Of a stretch of DNA of 64,000 nt, positions 1-8,590 are shown one piece after another. Below the pieces are notes generated by a model. It had not been told where the DNA came from. It did not search any database and saw nothing but the letters and a program-made list of their open reading frames with translations. Within the stretch, counting starts at the first letter, position 1; the number at the start of each line of letters is the position of its first letter. The stretch is from Salisaeta longa DSM 21114 (GTDB taxonomy: Bacteria; Bacteroidota; Rhodothermia; Rhodothermales; Salinibacteraceae). The DNA lies in assembly GCF_000419585.1 (NCBI RefSeq), contig NZ_ATTH01000001.1, positions 62,001-126,000 of the forward strand, in the 5' to 3' direction. The position numbers and the translations under genes are program-made.

Positions 1-2
1 AG

Positions 3-425
3 CTTTCCCGCAAAATCGTTGACGAAAACCAAGTCATCGCGCTGGAGACGTTGAATGTGAAGGGGATGCAGCAAAATAGAAATCTGTCCCGATCTATTGC
101 CGACACCGGCTGGTCTACGCTCGTTCGATACATCGAATACAAAGCCAAGTGGGCCGGTCGCACCGTCGTCAAGATCGACCGTTGGTTTCCGTCCACGAAG
201 CGGTGCTCCGAATGCGGGCACGTCGGGGAGACGAAACCGCTGTCGGTTCGGCATTGGCAATGTGAAGCGTGCGGCGAACGTCATGATCGGGACGTAAACG
301 CTGCGAAAAACATTCGTACCGCCGGGCTGGCGGGAGCGCAGAAATCTCTGCGCGAGGACTGTGAAGGACGCGGTAAGACCCACAAAGCCTTTGTGCGAAG
401 TGGGCACGGTCCGGTGAAGCAGTAA
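3..425 (+). CDS. tnpB: TnpB-type RNA-guided nuclease of an IS200/IS605 element, C-terminal part (cut by window edge)
   Basis: The frame is open from the left edge, so the true start lies outside the window; about 140 residues are visible. The glutamate of RuvC motif II lies in the segment LETLNVKGM (codons at 42-68). A four-cysteine zinc finger (CSEC then CEAC) follows, and the RuvC III aspartate is in DRDVNAAKNI. This order is typical of the TnpB/OrfB C-terminus, ancestral to Cas12. TnpB proteins are RNA-guided DNA nucleases that use a transposon-end RNA. No tnpA can be seen. The catalytic core shown here looks intact, but activity cannot be judged without the N-terminal half. The right-end hairpin follows within about 25 bases. 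Confidence 0.9.
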   Translation, partial: LSRKIVDENQVIALETLNVKGMQQNRNLSRSIADTGWSTLVRYIEYKAKWAGRTVVKIDRWFPSTKRCSECGHVGETKPLSVRHWQCEACGERHDRDVNAAKNIRTAGLAGAQKSLREDCEGRGKTHKAFVRSGHGPVKQ

Positions 426-475
426 GTCTTTTGCGTGAGCAAGAATCCTCGCTCTTTAGGGCGGGGAGAAGTCAA
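426..475 (+). mobile_element. Right end of the IS200/IS605 element with subterminal hairpin
   Basis: A hairpin with stem 447-452 (CCTCGC) and 461-466 (GCGGGG, one G-T wobble) lies just after tnpB and is followed by GTCAA at 471-475. This is the usual form of an IS605-family right end. In this family the reRNA/omegaRNA covers the 3' end of tnpB and this hairpin, and the guide is read from the flanking DNA, which here would start near 476. The exact boundary is inferred from the motif because the left end is outside the window. Confidence 0.65.
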
Positions 476-758
476 TCCACATGCATTGTGCCTGTGCATG
501 ACCGGGGGGGTAGCAGCAGGCCGACCACGGGCCATCAGCCGACCAGCTGTGCAGGTTGCAGGCGTCGCACCCAAATGCGCCGCCCTTGTGGGGGGCATGC
601 GTGGCCAGATCGCGCACGTGAGCGCGGGCTACGGTGGGAAGCTTCGCAGAGGGTGGTACCGGCGAGAGGCCCTGAGTGCGGCGGTATGCCTGGGTGCGCT
701 TAACCAGGCGCTGCTCGCGGCCGGAGAGGCAGGCGACTGCTTGGGTTGCTGCAACCGG
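476..758. other. Gene-free stretch between IS right end and a convergent lipoprotein gene
   Basis: No convincing coding region, RNA gene or terminator was found. Open frames here run into the antisense of the neighbouring lipoprotein gene and have no recognisable domain. The run of seven Gs near 504-510 is the only simple-sequence feature. Confidence 0.5.
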
Positions 759-1325
759 CTAGGGGTGTGGGGGCCGGCAGACGTTAGCGCGGCATTGGGC
801 CGCTTCGTCGCAGCGCCGGCCGCCGCACCGGATTACATCATAGCCTACGGGATCTTGCATGTACGTTGCGATCGTACCCACCGAAGCGGCCACATCGGTC
901 ATGAGCGACCAGGCGCCGCTGCCGCGTCCCGGCTGCTTGCCCCATGACACCCGCTGCCAGCTCGTGGGGCGGTACCGGTGGGCAAACTGCCCGGCAATTT
1001 CTACGGTCGCCGAATCGGTAACGACGACGTTGAGCCGCACAAGAAGGGTGTCGTTCATCGCAACGCCCTCGGTGCGCAGGTAGCGGGCCTCGCGGTCGAC
1101 GACATCGAGGGGCAAGGAGGCGCGGCGCGCGACTTTCACGACGCGATCCATGGCCATGCGCGGGGTAGCGGTGCTACCCGCCATTGCGACAACCACGTCG
1201 TCGCCGTCAAACACCCAGCCGCCCTGGGCCAGCATTCCGCCACTTCGGCATCCGATAAGACCGAGCAGGAGCAGGGGTGTGCAAAGGAGAACAAAGCGAT
1301 TGTAGCGCTGGACACGTGAGGGCAT
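759..1325 (-). CDS. Small predicted lipoprotein of unknown function
   Basis: The 188-residue product starts at the ATG at 1325, giving a classical lipoprotein signal: positively charged start, a hydrophobic run of leucines, then the lipobox LIGC near residue 26. An upstream in-frame extension to 1445 would bury this signal, so it was not used. The mature part contains alternating hydrophobic segments (for example VRLNVVVTDSATVEIAG) that suggest a beta-rich fold. I do not recognise the family. It is convergent with the IS end and divergently placed from nothing obvious; the neighbour at 1467 is on the same strand and 141 bases upstream in transcription order. Confidence 0.65.
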   Translation of the reverse strand: MPSRVQRYNRFVLLCTPLLLLGLIGCRSGGMLAQGGWVFDGDDVVVAMAGSTATPRMAMDRVVKVARRASLPLDVVDREARYLRTEGVAMNDTLLVRLNVVVTDSATVEIAGQFAHRYRPTSWQRVSWGKQPGRGSGAWSLMTDVAASVGTIATYMQDPVGYDVIRCGGRRCDEAAQCRANVCRPPHP

Positions 1326-1466
1326 AGGAAAGCCCCTGCAATGTGGATAGGGAAATATGAAGTATGCGTTGGGTGTGTAGATAGAAATGCAACGAGAGAA
1401 GATCAAAGGGACCGCTAGATCCAACGGGGAGCGAGCGTGGATCAAGCGGTACCGGCGGTGTGCATT

Positions 1467-4052
1467 TTAGGGTGTAAGCAGCGCCTCCCGCGCGGCGGGC
1501 CGCAAGTTGTACGGCAGGCTCATGCTGGCGCCGTACGCGCCCACGGTGCTGATCAGCAGCACATCGCCGGGGGCCGTGTCGGGCAGGCGGCGGCTGCGCC
1601 CCAGCACGTCGCCGCTCTCGCAGATGGGGCCCACCACCTGCACGGTGTGTGCGGCCGGGGCGTCGAGCCGGGAAAGGTTCACGATGGGATGGTACGATCC
1701 GTACAGCGCGGGCCGCAAGAGGGTGTGCATGCCCGCATCGAGGCCCACATAGTGCACGGGCCCCTTCGTCTTGGTCTGCGTGACGCGAGCCAGCAGCACG
1801 CCGGCCTCCGCCACCAAAAAGCGACCGGGCTCCATCCAAAGCGCCAGGTGCGGGTGCTCGCGCTTAAACGCCGTGAGCTGTTCGTCGAGGGCCGCAAGGT
1901 CGAGCCCGGGGGCGCCGGGTGCGCGGGGCACGCCCAGCCCGCCGCCCACATTGAGCGTCTCGACGTGCGGAAAGGCATCGGCCAGCGATGCGAGAAAACG
2001 GGCCAGTTCCGCCCAGGTCGAGGGCTCGGTAATGCCGCTGCCTACGTGCACATGCAAGCCGGTAATGCGCGTGCCGGCGGCGTCGGCTGCGCGGCGCAGC
2101 GCCGAAAGGTCGTCCGGCACCATGCCAAACTTCGACTGCGCCCCGGCGGTGCGTACGTGGCGGTGATGCCCGCGGCCCGCGCCCGGATCGATGCGCGCAA
2201 AAATCTCCTGACCGGCAAAGAGGGCCGGGTGCTCCGCGAGCGGCTGCACGTTATCGAGCGTCACGCGGACGCCGCGGGCAAACGCGCGGCGATACTCGTC
2301 GGGCGCCGCAAAATTGGGTTGGAAGAGGATGCCACGCGCCGGATGGTCGGGCAGGGCCGTCTGCACGCGCTCCACCTCGCCCGGCGAGACGCACTCAAAC
2401 GAAAGGCCAGCATCCGCCAGCGTGCGCAGCACCGCGGGGTGCGGGTTGGCCTTGATGGCATAGAACACGCGATCGACGGCCGCAAGCGACTGGAGGTCTG
2501 CGGCGCGGGCGCGCAGCGTTGCCTCATCGTAGACGTACGTGGGCGTGGCGTCCGCGGCGAGGGCGAGCAAGTCGTCGCGGCGCGCGTGCCACCACGCCTC
2601 GGCCGCGGGCGCCGGGGCCTCGTCGGCCACCAGCTCGCTCCAGGTGGGCCCAAACGTGGCATCGGGCGTGCGGGCGGCAAACAGGATGTCGTGCAGCTTG
2701 TGCACCAGCCGCGGCGCCTGCTCCTCGTCTACCACAAAGCTGAAGTTGAGGTCGCTCGCGGCCTGCGAGACCATGTAAATCTGTTGCTCATCAAAAACCT
2801 CCAGGGCGGGCCCCAGCTCGTGCAGGAGCGCCCGGATGTGGCGGCCCACCAGGCTCACCACGCCGCAGCCGCGCACCACGCGCGCCGTGCAGTAGGCGCC
2901 CAGGTCGTGCACGAGCCGGTCGATAACCTCCGGGTCGAGCGCGTTCGCCATCGGGTCGAGGGTCACGGTTACGTTGGCCTCCGAGGTAGCTACCAGATCA
3001 ACCGAGAGGCCATGGTGCTTGAACACAGCAAAGACGTCCGCCAAAAATCCGACCTCTTGCCACATGCCCAGGGTGTCCATGCGGATGGCGGTGATGCCCG
3101 TTTTGGCCGACAGCGCCTTCACTTGTGGACCGGTGTCGGGCACATCCGGACTGATGACGGTTCCGTCGATGGCGGGCGCGTTGGTGGAGCGTACGTGCAA
3201 CGGGATGTCGTACTGCCGCACGGGGGCGAGGCACCGCGGATGCAAGATGCTGCCGCCCATGGTGGCCAGCTCCTGCGCCTCGTCGTACGACAACTGCTTG
3301 AGCAAGCGTGCGGCGGGTACGTCGTGCGGGTTGGTGGTGAAAAGCCCCGGCACGTCGGTCCAGATTTCGAGGCGTTCGGCATCGAGGAGCGCGGCGAAGT
3401 AGGCGGCAGACGTGTCGGAGCCGCCGCGGCCGAGCAGCACGGTTTCGCCGAGGGCGTTGCTCGCAATGAAGCCCTGCGTGATGCATACCGCGTCGGTCGT
3501 TTGGGCGAGATGCTGCTGCGTCACGGGATCGGGGTATACGCTGCACGTGGCCGATCCGTAGCGGCGGGCGGGCGGGAGGTGCGGGGCATCGGCCGCGCGC
3601 AGGTGCTGACGGGCGTCGATCCAGGTGGCGGGCACGTCGTGCGCTGCGAGGATGGCTTCCCCAAGGCGCGTGGACAGCAGCTCGCCCATACCCAGCACCG
3701 CGGCGCGGTCGGCCGGGGTGGCGGCGCCTTGCGCGGCGATAGTCTCGACGCGCGCTTCGAGCGTGGCCCACAGGGCATCGAGCCCATCCGGCGATACGCC
3801 CACACCGTCGGCCAGCGCCGCGTGTTGCGCGCGCACGGCTGCCAGCGTTGCATCAGGCGACGCACCGGCAGCCGCCTCTTGTACCAGGTTCTCCAGTTGG
3901 TCGGAGATGCCGCTAAGCGCGGAGCAGACCAGCACGGGCCGGTAGCCATCGGCGACGTAGCGTTGCGCCACCGTGGCGATGGTGCGCCAGCGCTCGGGAG
4001 TGGCAACGCTCGTGCCACCAAACTTCAGCACGAGCCAGGAGGGAGCGTCCAT
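1467..4052 (-). CDS. lysAC: Bifunctional aspartokinase / diaminopimelate decarboxylase
   Basis: This 861-residue fusion combines the first and last steps of the diaminopimelate route to lysine. The N-terminal half (about 1-460) is aspartokinase, with KFGGTSV at residues 10-16 and an ACT-type regulatory region. The C-terminal half (about 480-861) is a fold-III PLP enzyme: the PLP lysine is in FYAIKAN (Lys534), followed by HVHVGSG, the VGGGLGVP loop and the substrate-contacting CESGDVLG segment. The start is the ATG at 4052, which puts the kinase motif where aspartokinases usually have it; a longer frame to 4157 adds unrelated residues. Such fusions are known in Bacteroidota and Xanthomonas. 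murE, which competes for the same meso-diaminopimelate, lies less than 2 kb away. Confidence 0.95.
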   Translation of the reverse strand: MDAPSWLVLKFGGTSVATPERWRTIATVAQRYVADGYRPVLVCSALSGISDQLENLVQEAAAGASPDATLAAVRAQHAALADGVGVSPDGLDALWATLEARVETIAAQGAATPADRAAVLGMGELLSTRLGEAILAAHDVPATWIDARQHLRAADAPHLPPARRYGSATCSVYPDPVTQQHLAQTTDAVCITQGFIASNALGETVLLGRGGSDTSAAYFAALLDAERLEIWTDVPGLFTTNPHDVPAARLLKQLSYDEAQELATMGGSILHPRCLAPVRQYDIPLHVRSTNAPAIDGTVISPDVPDTGPQVKALSAKTGITAIRMDTLGMWQEVGFLADVFAVFKHHGLSVDLVATSEANVTVTLDPMANALDPEVIDRLVHDLGAYCTARVVRGCGVVSLVGRHIRALLHELGPALEVFDEQQIYMVSQAASDLNFSFVVDEEQAPRLVHKLHDILFAARTPDATFGPTWSELVADEAPAPAAEAWWHARRDDLLALAADATPTYVYDEATLRARAADLQSLAAVDRVFYAIKANPHPAVLRTLADAGLSFECVSPGEVERVQTALPDHPARGILFQPNFAAPDEYRRAFARGVRVTLDNVQPLAEHPALFAGQEIFARIDPGAGRGHHRHVRTAGAQSKFGMVPDDLSALRRAADAAGTRITGLHVHVGSGITEPSTWAELARFLASLADAFPHVETLNVGGGLGVPRAPGAPGLDLAALDEQLTAFKREHPHLALWMEPGRFLVAEAGVLLARVTQTKTKGPVHYVGLDAGMHTLLRPALYGSYHPIVNLSRLDAPAAHTVQVVGPICESGDVLGRSRRLPDTAPGDVLLISTVGAYGASMSLPYNLRPAAREALLTP

Positions 4053-4136
4053 GATGCAGGTATAGGTGAGGAATGAGCAACACACGACAGCATCCATGCC
4101 GAGGGGCGCGTGTCGTTCCGCAGCGGGCGCCACACA

Positions 4137-4178
4137 TGCAAACGCCCCGGCGCGCACAGGGCACGACGGGGCGTTGCA
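4137..4178. terminator. Strong inverted repeat, likely terminator of the upstream minus-strand gene
   Basis: ACGCCCCG at 4142-4149 pairs with CGGGGCGT at 4167-4174, extended by TGCA on both sides with one bulged A. No U-tract follows on either strand, so intrinsic termination is only likely. A hairpin of almost the same sequence flanks the tRNA-Leu gene near 20903-20939. Confidence 0.5.
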
Positions 4179-4207
4179 ACCGAAGGGGCCGTGTGGTGTG
4201 TCGCGTG

Positions 4208-4510
4208 TTAGGCCACAGCATCCGCATCGGGTGAGGCATCATCCGCTTCGTGGGCGGCGGGATGATGCAGGGGGTTCTTGCCGCACTGGAGGCAGCGGAA
4301 ATAGCCGTTCAAGACCCGCGCCATCCACGGCGTTTTTTCCTCGCAGTGGGGGCAGTAATCCCAAACCTTTGCGTGATGCTGGTGGGCGTTGTTCGCTACC
4401 GCCAGGTATTCGTTGCGTAGGCGCTGTAGCAGCTCCATGTAGGCAACCTGGTTGGTGAGTGCAATTCCGAACAGATGACGGATGAACCGGTCATCACTTC
4501 GCCCACTCAA
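4208..4510 (-). CDS. Small zinc-ribbon protein, unknown function
   Basis: About 100 residues with two CxxC knuckles (CPHC and CLQC) separated by about 20 residues, which should form a single zinc ribbon. A helical N-terminal part with several histidines and a short acidic tail flank it. The longest frame begins with TTG at 4510; an ATG at 4438 (MELLQR) would give 76 residues and keeps the whole zinc ribbon, so the start is uncertain. No enzyme family is recognised. It could be a nucleic-acid-binding or assembly protein, but nothing in the sequence or neighbours decides this. It precedes the lysAC fusion on the same strand, with a strong hairpin between them. Confidence 0.6.
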   Translation of the reverse strand: MSGRSDDRFIRHLFGIALTNQVAYMELLQRLRNEYLAVANNAHQHHAKVWDYCPHCEEKTPWMARVLNGYFRCLQCGKNPLHHPAAHEADDASPDADAVA

Positions 4511-4816
4511 ACCCCGCAGTTGAGGGCGGAGTTCGGCCCGTAGCGGCCTGTAACCGCTTTTGGTTGCATGTCTTTAACACATCCGCGCACCAGCCGCGAT
4601 AGGGCGCGCCGGGGGATAAAAATGGCAGCGCTCCCGGAAGCGCTGTCAGCATTTGGGCCGACCTAAAAGGGGACGCACTGGCCTCGTGGGACAGCCCCGA
4701 ACGAACCCCGCTGCCCGCTGTAGTGCAAGACAAGCGGCGTGCAGCCCTGCGGCAGGATGAACTTCGAGGGGCGCGGTCCGTCTCAACGATGCGTTGGTTC
4801 CAAGCGAGGGTATAGC
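4511..4816. other. Intergenic region upstream of porQ, with one hairpin
   Basis: No gene is supported. CAGCGCT at 4626-4632 pairs with AGCGCTG at 4639-4645, extended by GG/TC wobble pairs, making a compact hairpin. The region should hold the promoters of the divergent zinc-ribbon gene and porQ, but I see no clear -35/-10 pair. Confidence 0.5.
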
Positions 4817-5779
4817 ATGCGATACATCGTAGCCTGGGGGATTTTGGTGCTGCTGGGCGGCCATTTGGTGCAGGCACAGCCGAGTGGCGGCCTCACCGGG
4901 TTTGCGTTTTTGCAGCTCCCGTCGAACGCCCGGGCGGCTGCGCTGAGCGATGCGATGGCTGCGGCGCCGGCGGGCGGCCCGGCGGCGTTTTTGTACAACC
5001 CGGCGCTCCTTTCCGCGCGCCAACCGGCGGCCGCGAGCATTGGATACGCCAACTACGTCTCGGACCTCAACGCGGGCCACGTGGCGTACCGCAGCGCGCT
5101 GGGGGCCACGGCTGTTGGGGGGGCCGTGCGGTATTTGCACTGGGGCGCCTTGGAGGGCCGCGACCGGTTTGGGGTGCCTACCGGGTCGTTTGGCGCGGGC
5201 GACGTGGCGCTCACGCTGGGCGCGGCGCGGCGCGGCGGGCCCCACTGGCGCTACGGCGCCAATCTGCACGTCGTGTATTCCTACATCGATGGAAATGGAG
5301 CGGCCGCCGTGGGGGCCGATGTGGGCCTGCACTACCACGTGGGGCCGCGGCTGTCTACGGCCGTGGTGGTGCGGCACCTGGGCGCCACCGTGAAAAGCTA
5401 CGGCACGAAGCGACCGGCGCTGCCGCTTGACGTGCGCGTGAGCGTGTCGAAGCGCCTCGCGCACCTTCCGTTGCGCCTCAACCTGACGGCCTACGACCTG
5501 CGGTGGGCGGGCCGCGGGCTGCCGGGCGGCACAACGCTCGACCACGTGCTGGCGCATCTCACCATGGGCGGCGCGCTCACGCTGGCCGAGGCCCTTACGG
5601 TGCGCATGGGCTACAACCATCGCCGGGCAAGCGGCTTGTCTGCCGCCGACGGGTTCTCGTGGGCCGGCCTCACCGGCGGGTTCGGACTCTCGTATGCCGG
5701 ATGGACGATCGATTACGCCTATGCCGGCTGGGGCGTGCTGGGCAACGCCCACCACTTCACGCTGCACACCGCCCTCTGA
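4817..5779 (+). CDS. porQ: Type IX secretion system protein PorQ-like
   Basis: This 320-residue product has a cleavable signal peptide ending at VQAQ and then a beta-barrel of the PorQ type: a segment FLQLPSNARAAALSDAM followed by FLYNPALL and a row of amphipathic strands. PorQ is an outer-membrane protein of the type IX secretion system; in Porphyromonas gingivalis it works with PorU, PorV and PorZ in the surface attachment complex. The ATG at 4817 is preceded by GAGGG at 4806-4810, which supports this start over an in-frame start at 4739. The gene is isolated from gldKLMN by about 25 kb and sits upstream of murE with its own spacing of 103 bases. Confidence 0.82.
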   Translation: MRYIVAWGILVLLGGHLVQAQPSGGLTGFAFLQLPSNARAAALSDAMAAAPAGGPAAFLYNPALLSARQPAAASIGYANYVSDLNAGHVAYRSALGATAVGGAVRYLHWGALEGRDRFGVPTGSFGAGDVALTLGAARRGGPHWRYGANLHVVYSYIDGNGAAAVGADVGLHYHVGPRLSTAVVVRHLGATVKSYGTKRPALPLDVRVSVSKRLAHLPLRLNLTAYDLRWAGRGLPGGTTLDHVLAHLTMGGALTLAEALTVRMGYNHRRASGLSAADGFSWAGLTGGFGLSYAGWTIDYAYAGWGVLGNAHHFTLHTAL

Positions 5780-5812
5780 AGCTAAAGATTGTGCGTGCTA
5801 TGCGCCGGCTGG

Positions 5813-5842
5813 TTGACATCCCGCGGCCCCCTCCCGTATCTT
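5813..5842 (+). promoter_or_regulatory. Candidate promoter of murE-mraY
   Basis: TTGACA at 5813-5818 matches the housekeeping -35 box exactly. TATCTT at 5837-5842 (4 of 6 matches to TATAAT) follows after 18 bases. Transcription would start near 5850, about 33 bases before murE. Confidence 0.5.
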
Positions 5843-5882
5843 CCAACCGGTTTTTATTGCCCGCTCCCGTTCTGTTTGTCGC

Positions 5883-7370
5883 ATGCCCGAAGCCGCGCTT
5901 ACTGTTGCAGCCCTGCGCGCCCGTCTGGCGGCAGACGGGTGCCTGATCGACGCTGCGGTGTCCGCGCCCGCCCGGCCGGTAACGGCGCTCACCGACGACA
6001 GCCGTGCCGTCACCGCGGGCGGACTGTTTGCGGCCATTCGCGGCACCACCGCCGATGGTCATCGGTACGTGGAGGCCGCGTGGCGGGCCGGCGCCGCGTG
6101 TGTGCTGTGTGAGGCCCCACCCGAGGCGCGCCCCGCGGACGGGGCCGTGCTGCAGGTGTCCGATAGCCGCCGGGCGCTGGCGGTAGCCGCTGCTGCTTTT
6201 TACGACGACCCGGCCGAGGCCCTCACCATGATTGGGGTAACGGGTACCAACGGAAAAACCACCGTCGCCACGCTCATTCATCACCTCCTGCACACCCTGC
6301 ACGGCCCCGCAGGCTTGCTAAGCACCGTTGCGGTGCGTGTGGGAGATGCGGCGCAAGCCCCCACGCACACCACGCCCGATCCCGTGGCCCTGCAGCGCAC
6401 GCTGCGCGCCATGGTCGATGCCGGATGCACCGCGTGCGCCATGGAGGTGTCGTCCCACGCACTTGATCAGCGCCGGGTGTACGGCATTCCCTACGACGTG
6501 GCGGTGTTTACCAACCTCACGCAAGACCACCTGGATTACCACGGCACGATGGCCGCGTACGAACGCGCCAAAAAGCGCTTGTTCGACGGCCTCGACGCGC
6601 AGGCGACGGCCGTGTTCAACGCCGACGACCCCGCCGGGCCGCGCATGGTGGCGGCGACCGATGCGACGCGGTGGAGCTACGGCACCACCCCCGCTGCCGA
6701 TGGTCGCCTGCGGGTGCATCGGGTGGCCATCGACGGCCTCACCGCTTCCATCGACGGGCACCGGCGCACGTTTCGTCTCACGGGGCGCTTCAATGCCTAC
6801 AACCTGGCCGCGGCCTACGGCGCGGGCCGCGCGGTGGGGCTAGCGGGCCCCGCGGTGGCCGATGCCTTGGCTGCCGCTCCGCCGGTGCGCGGGCGCTTAG
6901 AGCAGCATACGTTTGCCGATGGCCGCACCGTCGTCATCGACTACGCCCACACGCCCGATGCCCTCGCCAACGTCCTCGACACGTTGCGCGCGCTCCTCCC
7001 CGACGGCCGCGCGCTGTGGTGCGTATTCGGCTGCGGCGGCGACCGCGACCGCTCGAAGCGTCCGCGCATGGGCCGCATCGCCGAAGCCCGCGCCGACCGC
7101 GTCATCGTCACGAGCGATAATCCGCGAACCGAGGACCCGGCATCCATTTTGGATGACATTCGAGCGGGCCTGCAGGCACCCGCCAAGGCCCAGTGGATCG
7201 TAGACCGCGCGGCGGCCATCGAGGCTGCGGCGCAGCACGCCGCCCCGGGCGATGTGGTGCTTATCGCCGGCAAGGGCCACGAAACGTACCAGGTGGTGGG
7301 CACCGAGCGCCGTCCGTTTGACGACCGCGCCGTGGCGCGTCAGTTTTTTGAGATCCCTTCGCACCGCTGA
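5883..7370 (+). CDS. murE: UDP-N-acetylmuramoyl-L-alanyl-D-glutamate--2,6-diaminopimelate ligase
   Basis: This 495-residue cytoplasmic Mur ligase adds the third stem-peptide residue in peptidoglycan synthesis. The ATP-binding motif GVTGTNGKTT is at residues 118-127. The central domain has the EVSSHALDQ segment. The C-terminal domain contains DNPR (412-415), the motif that marks meso-diaminopimelate rather than lysine as the substrate. Length is normal for the family. mraY begins 15 bases after the stop, so the two are co-transcribed. murF, which normally lies between them, is absent. meso-Diaminopimelate is also the substrate of the lysA half of the fusion gene at 1467-4052. Confidence 0.96.
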   Translation: MPEAALTVAALRARLAADGCLIDAAVSAPARPVTALTDDSRAVTAGGLFAAIRGTTADGHRYVEAAWRAGAACVLCEAPPEARPADGAVLQVSDSRRALAVAAAAFYDDPAEALTMIGVTGTNGKTTVATLIHHLLHTLHGPAGLLSTVAVRVGDAAQAPTHTTPDPVALQRTLRAMVDAGCTACAMEVSSHALDQRRVYGIPYDVAVFTNLTQDHLDYHGTMAAYERAKKRLFDGLDAQATAVFNADDPAGPRMVAATDATRWSYGTTPAADGRLRVHRVAIDGLTASIDGHRRTFRLTGRFNAYNLAAAYGAGRAVGLAGPAVADALAAAPPVRGRLEQHTFADGRTVVIDYAHTPDALANVLDTLRALLPDGRALWCVFGCGGDRDRSKRPRMGRIAEARADRVIVTSDNPRTEDPASILDDIRAGLQAPAKAQWIVDRAAAIEAAAQHAAPGDVVLIAGKGHETYQVVGTERRPFDDRAVARQFFEIPSHR

Positions 7371-7385
7371 TTCGTTTGCTTCTGT

Positions 7386-8543
7386 ATGCTGTATTTCTTT
7401 TTGAAATTTCTGGAGCGACAGTTTGAGCCGCCCGGGTTTCAGGTCTTCCAGTTCATCACGGTGCGCGCGTCGCTCGCAGCCATCACGGCGCTCATCATTG
7501 CCCTGTTTGCGGGGCGGCGCATCATCCGGTGGCTCCGGGCGCAGCAGCTGGGCGAGCGGGTACGCAGCGGGGAAGCTGCCGGCGCGGTGAGCCATGCGCA
7601 CAAGGCCGGTACGCCCACCATGGGTGGCATCATCATCTTGCTGTCGCTGCTGGGCTCCACCGCGCTCTGGGCCGACCTCTCCAACACCTATCTCTGGCTG
7701 CTGTGGGGCGCTACGGCGTGGATGGGGCTCGTGGGCTTCGCGGATGACTACATCAAGACGGTTCGGAAAAACAAGGACGGCCTCGCGGCCCGCTACAAGG
7801 TGTGGGGGCAAGTGAGCATCGGACTCCTGGTGGGCGGCGTGCTGTACTTTCACCCCGATTTTGAGGCGTTCAATGCGCTCACGTACATGCCCTTTCTCAA
7901 AAACCGCGTCATCAACTACGACGTGTTCGAAGGGTGGGTGCACGGCGTGGACCTCGGCTGGGTGGTGTACCTGCCGGTGGCGGTCTTTATCATGACGGCC
8001 GTGTCAAACGCGGTCAACCTCACCGACGGCCTCGACGGCCTCACCACGGGCGTTACGGCCTTTGTGGGATTGGGACTGACGGCGCTGGCGTACATCTCGG
8101 GCAACGTCAACTTTGCGACGTTCCTGAACGTGATGTACCTACCCGGAACGGGCGAGATTGCGGTGTTTGGGGCGGCGCTGGTGGCGGCGTGCTTCGGATT
8201 TTTGTGGTACAACGGATATCCGGCGAGCATCTTCATGGGGGATACCGGCGCGCTGGCATTGGGCGCGGCCGTCGGGGCCATGACGCTGATGGTGCGCAAG
8301 GAGCTGCTTCTGCCCCTACTGGGCATTGTGTACGTCGCCGAGGCGGTGTCGGTGATTATGCAAACCAGCTACTTCAAGTACACGCGGCGGCGCACCGGCA
8401 CCGGCCGGCGCATCTTCCGGATGGCGCCGCTGCACCATCACTTTGAGGCGAAAGGGACGCACGAGGCGAAGATCGTCACCCGGTTCTGGATCGTCACCGC
8501 GCTCACCGTCATTGCGGCGCTGCTCACGCTGCGCATCCGGTAA
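7386..8543 (+). CDS. mraY: Phospho-N-acetylmuramoyl-pentapeptide-transferase
   Basis: This 385-residue integral membrane enzyme moves phospho-MurNAc-pentapeptide onto undecaprenyl phosphate, making lipid I. About ten hydrophobic segments are visible. The conserved aspartate pair is in FADDYIK (Asp120/121), and NLTDGLDGL (about 211-219) is the second signature. The histidine-rich loop PLHHHFE occurs near the C-terminus. It is 15 bases downstream of murE and shares its promoter. The usual division-cell-wall cluster stops here: the next gene is a convergent peptidase, so murD, ftsW, murG and murC must lie elsewhere. Confidence 0.96.
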   Translation: MLYFFLKFLERQFEPPGFQVFQFITVRASLAAITALIIALFAGRRIIRWLRAQQLGERVRSGEAAGAVSHAHKAGTPTMGGIIILLSLLGSTALWADLSNTYLWLLWGATAWMGLVGFADDYIKTVRKNKDGLAARYKVWGQVSIGLLVGGVLYFHPDFEAFNALTYMPFLKNRVINYDVFEGWVHGVDLGWVVYLPVAVFIMTAVSNAVNLTDGLDGLTTGVTAFVGLGLTALAYISGNVNFATFLNVMYLPGTGEIAVFGAALVAACFGFLWYNGYPASIFMGDTGALALGAAVGAMTLMVRKELLLPLLGIVYVAEAVSVIMQTSYFKYTRRRTGTGRRIFRMAPLHHHFEAKGTHEAKIVTRFWIVTALTVIAALLTLRIR

Positions 8544-8590
8544 ATCGACGCGCAGCGTGGAGCACCGAGGCGTACGTAGGGCCGCCGGAG

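Noticed and set aside
435-947. Plus-strand frame downstream of tnpB
   Set aside because: It overlaps the IS right end and the antisense of a lipoprotein with a clear signal sequence.
1437-4076. Long open frame on the plus strand opposite the lysAC fusion
   Set aside because: It is the antisense of a high-G+C gene with clear enzyme motifs on the minus strand and has no recognisable domain.
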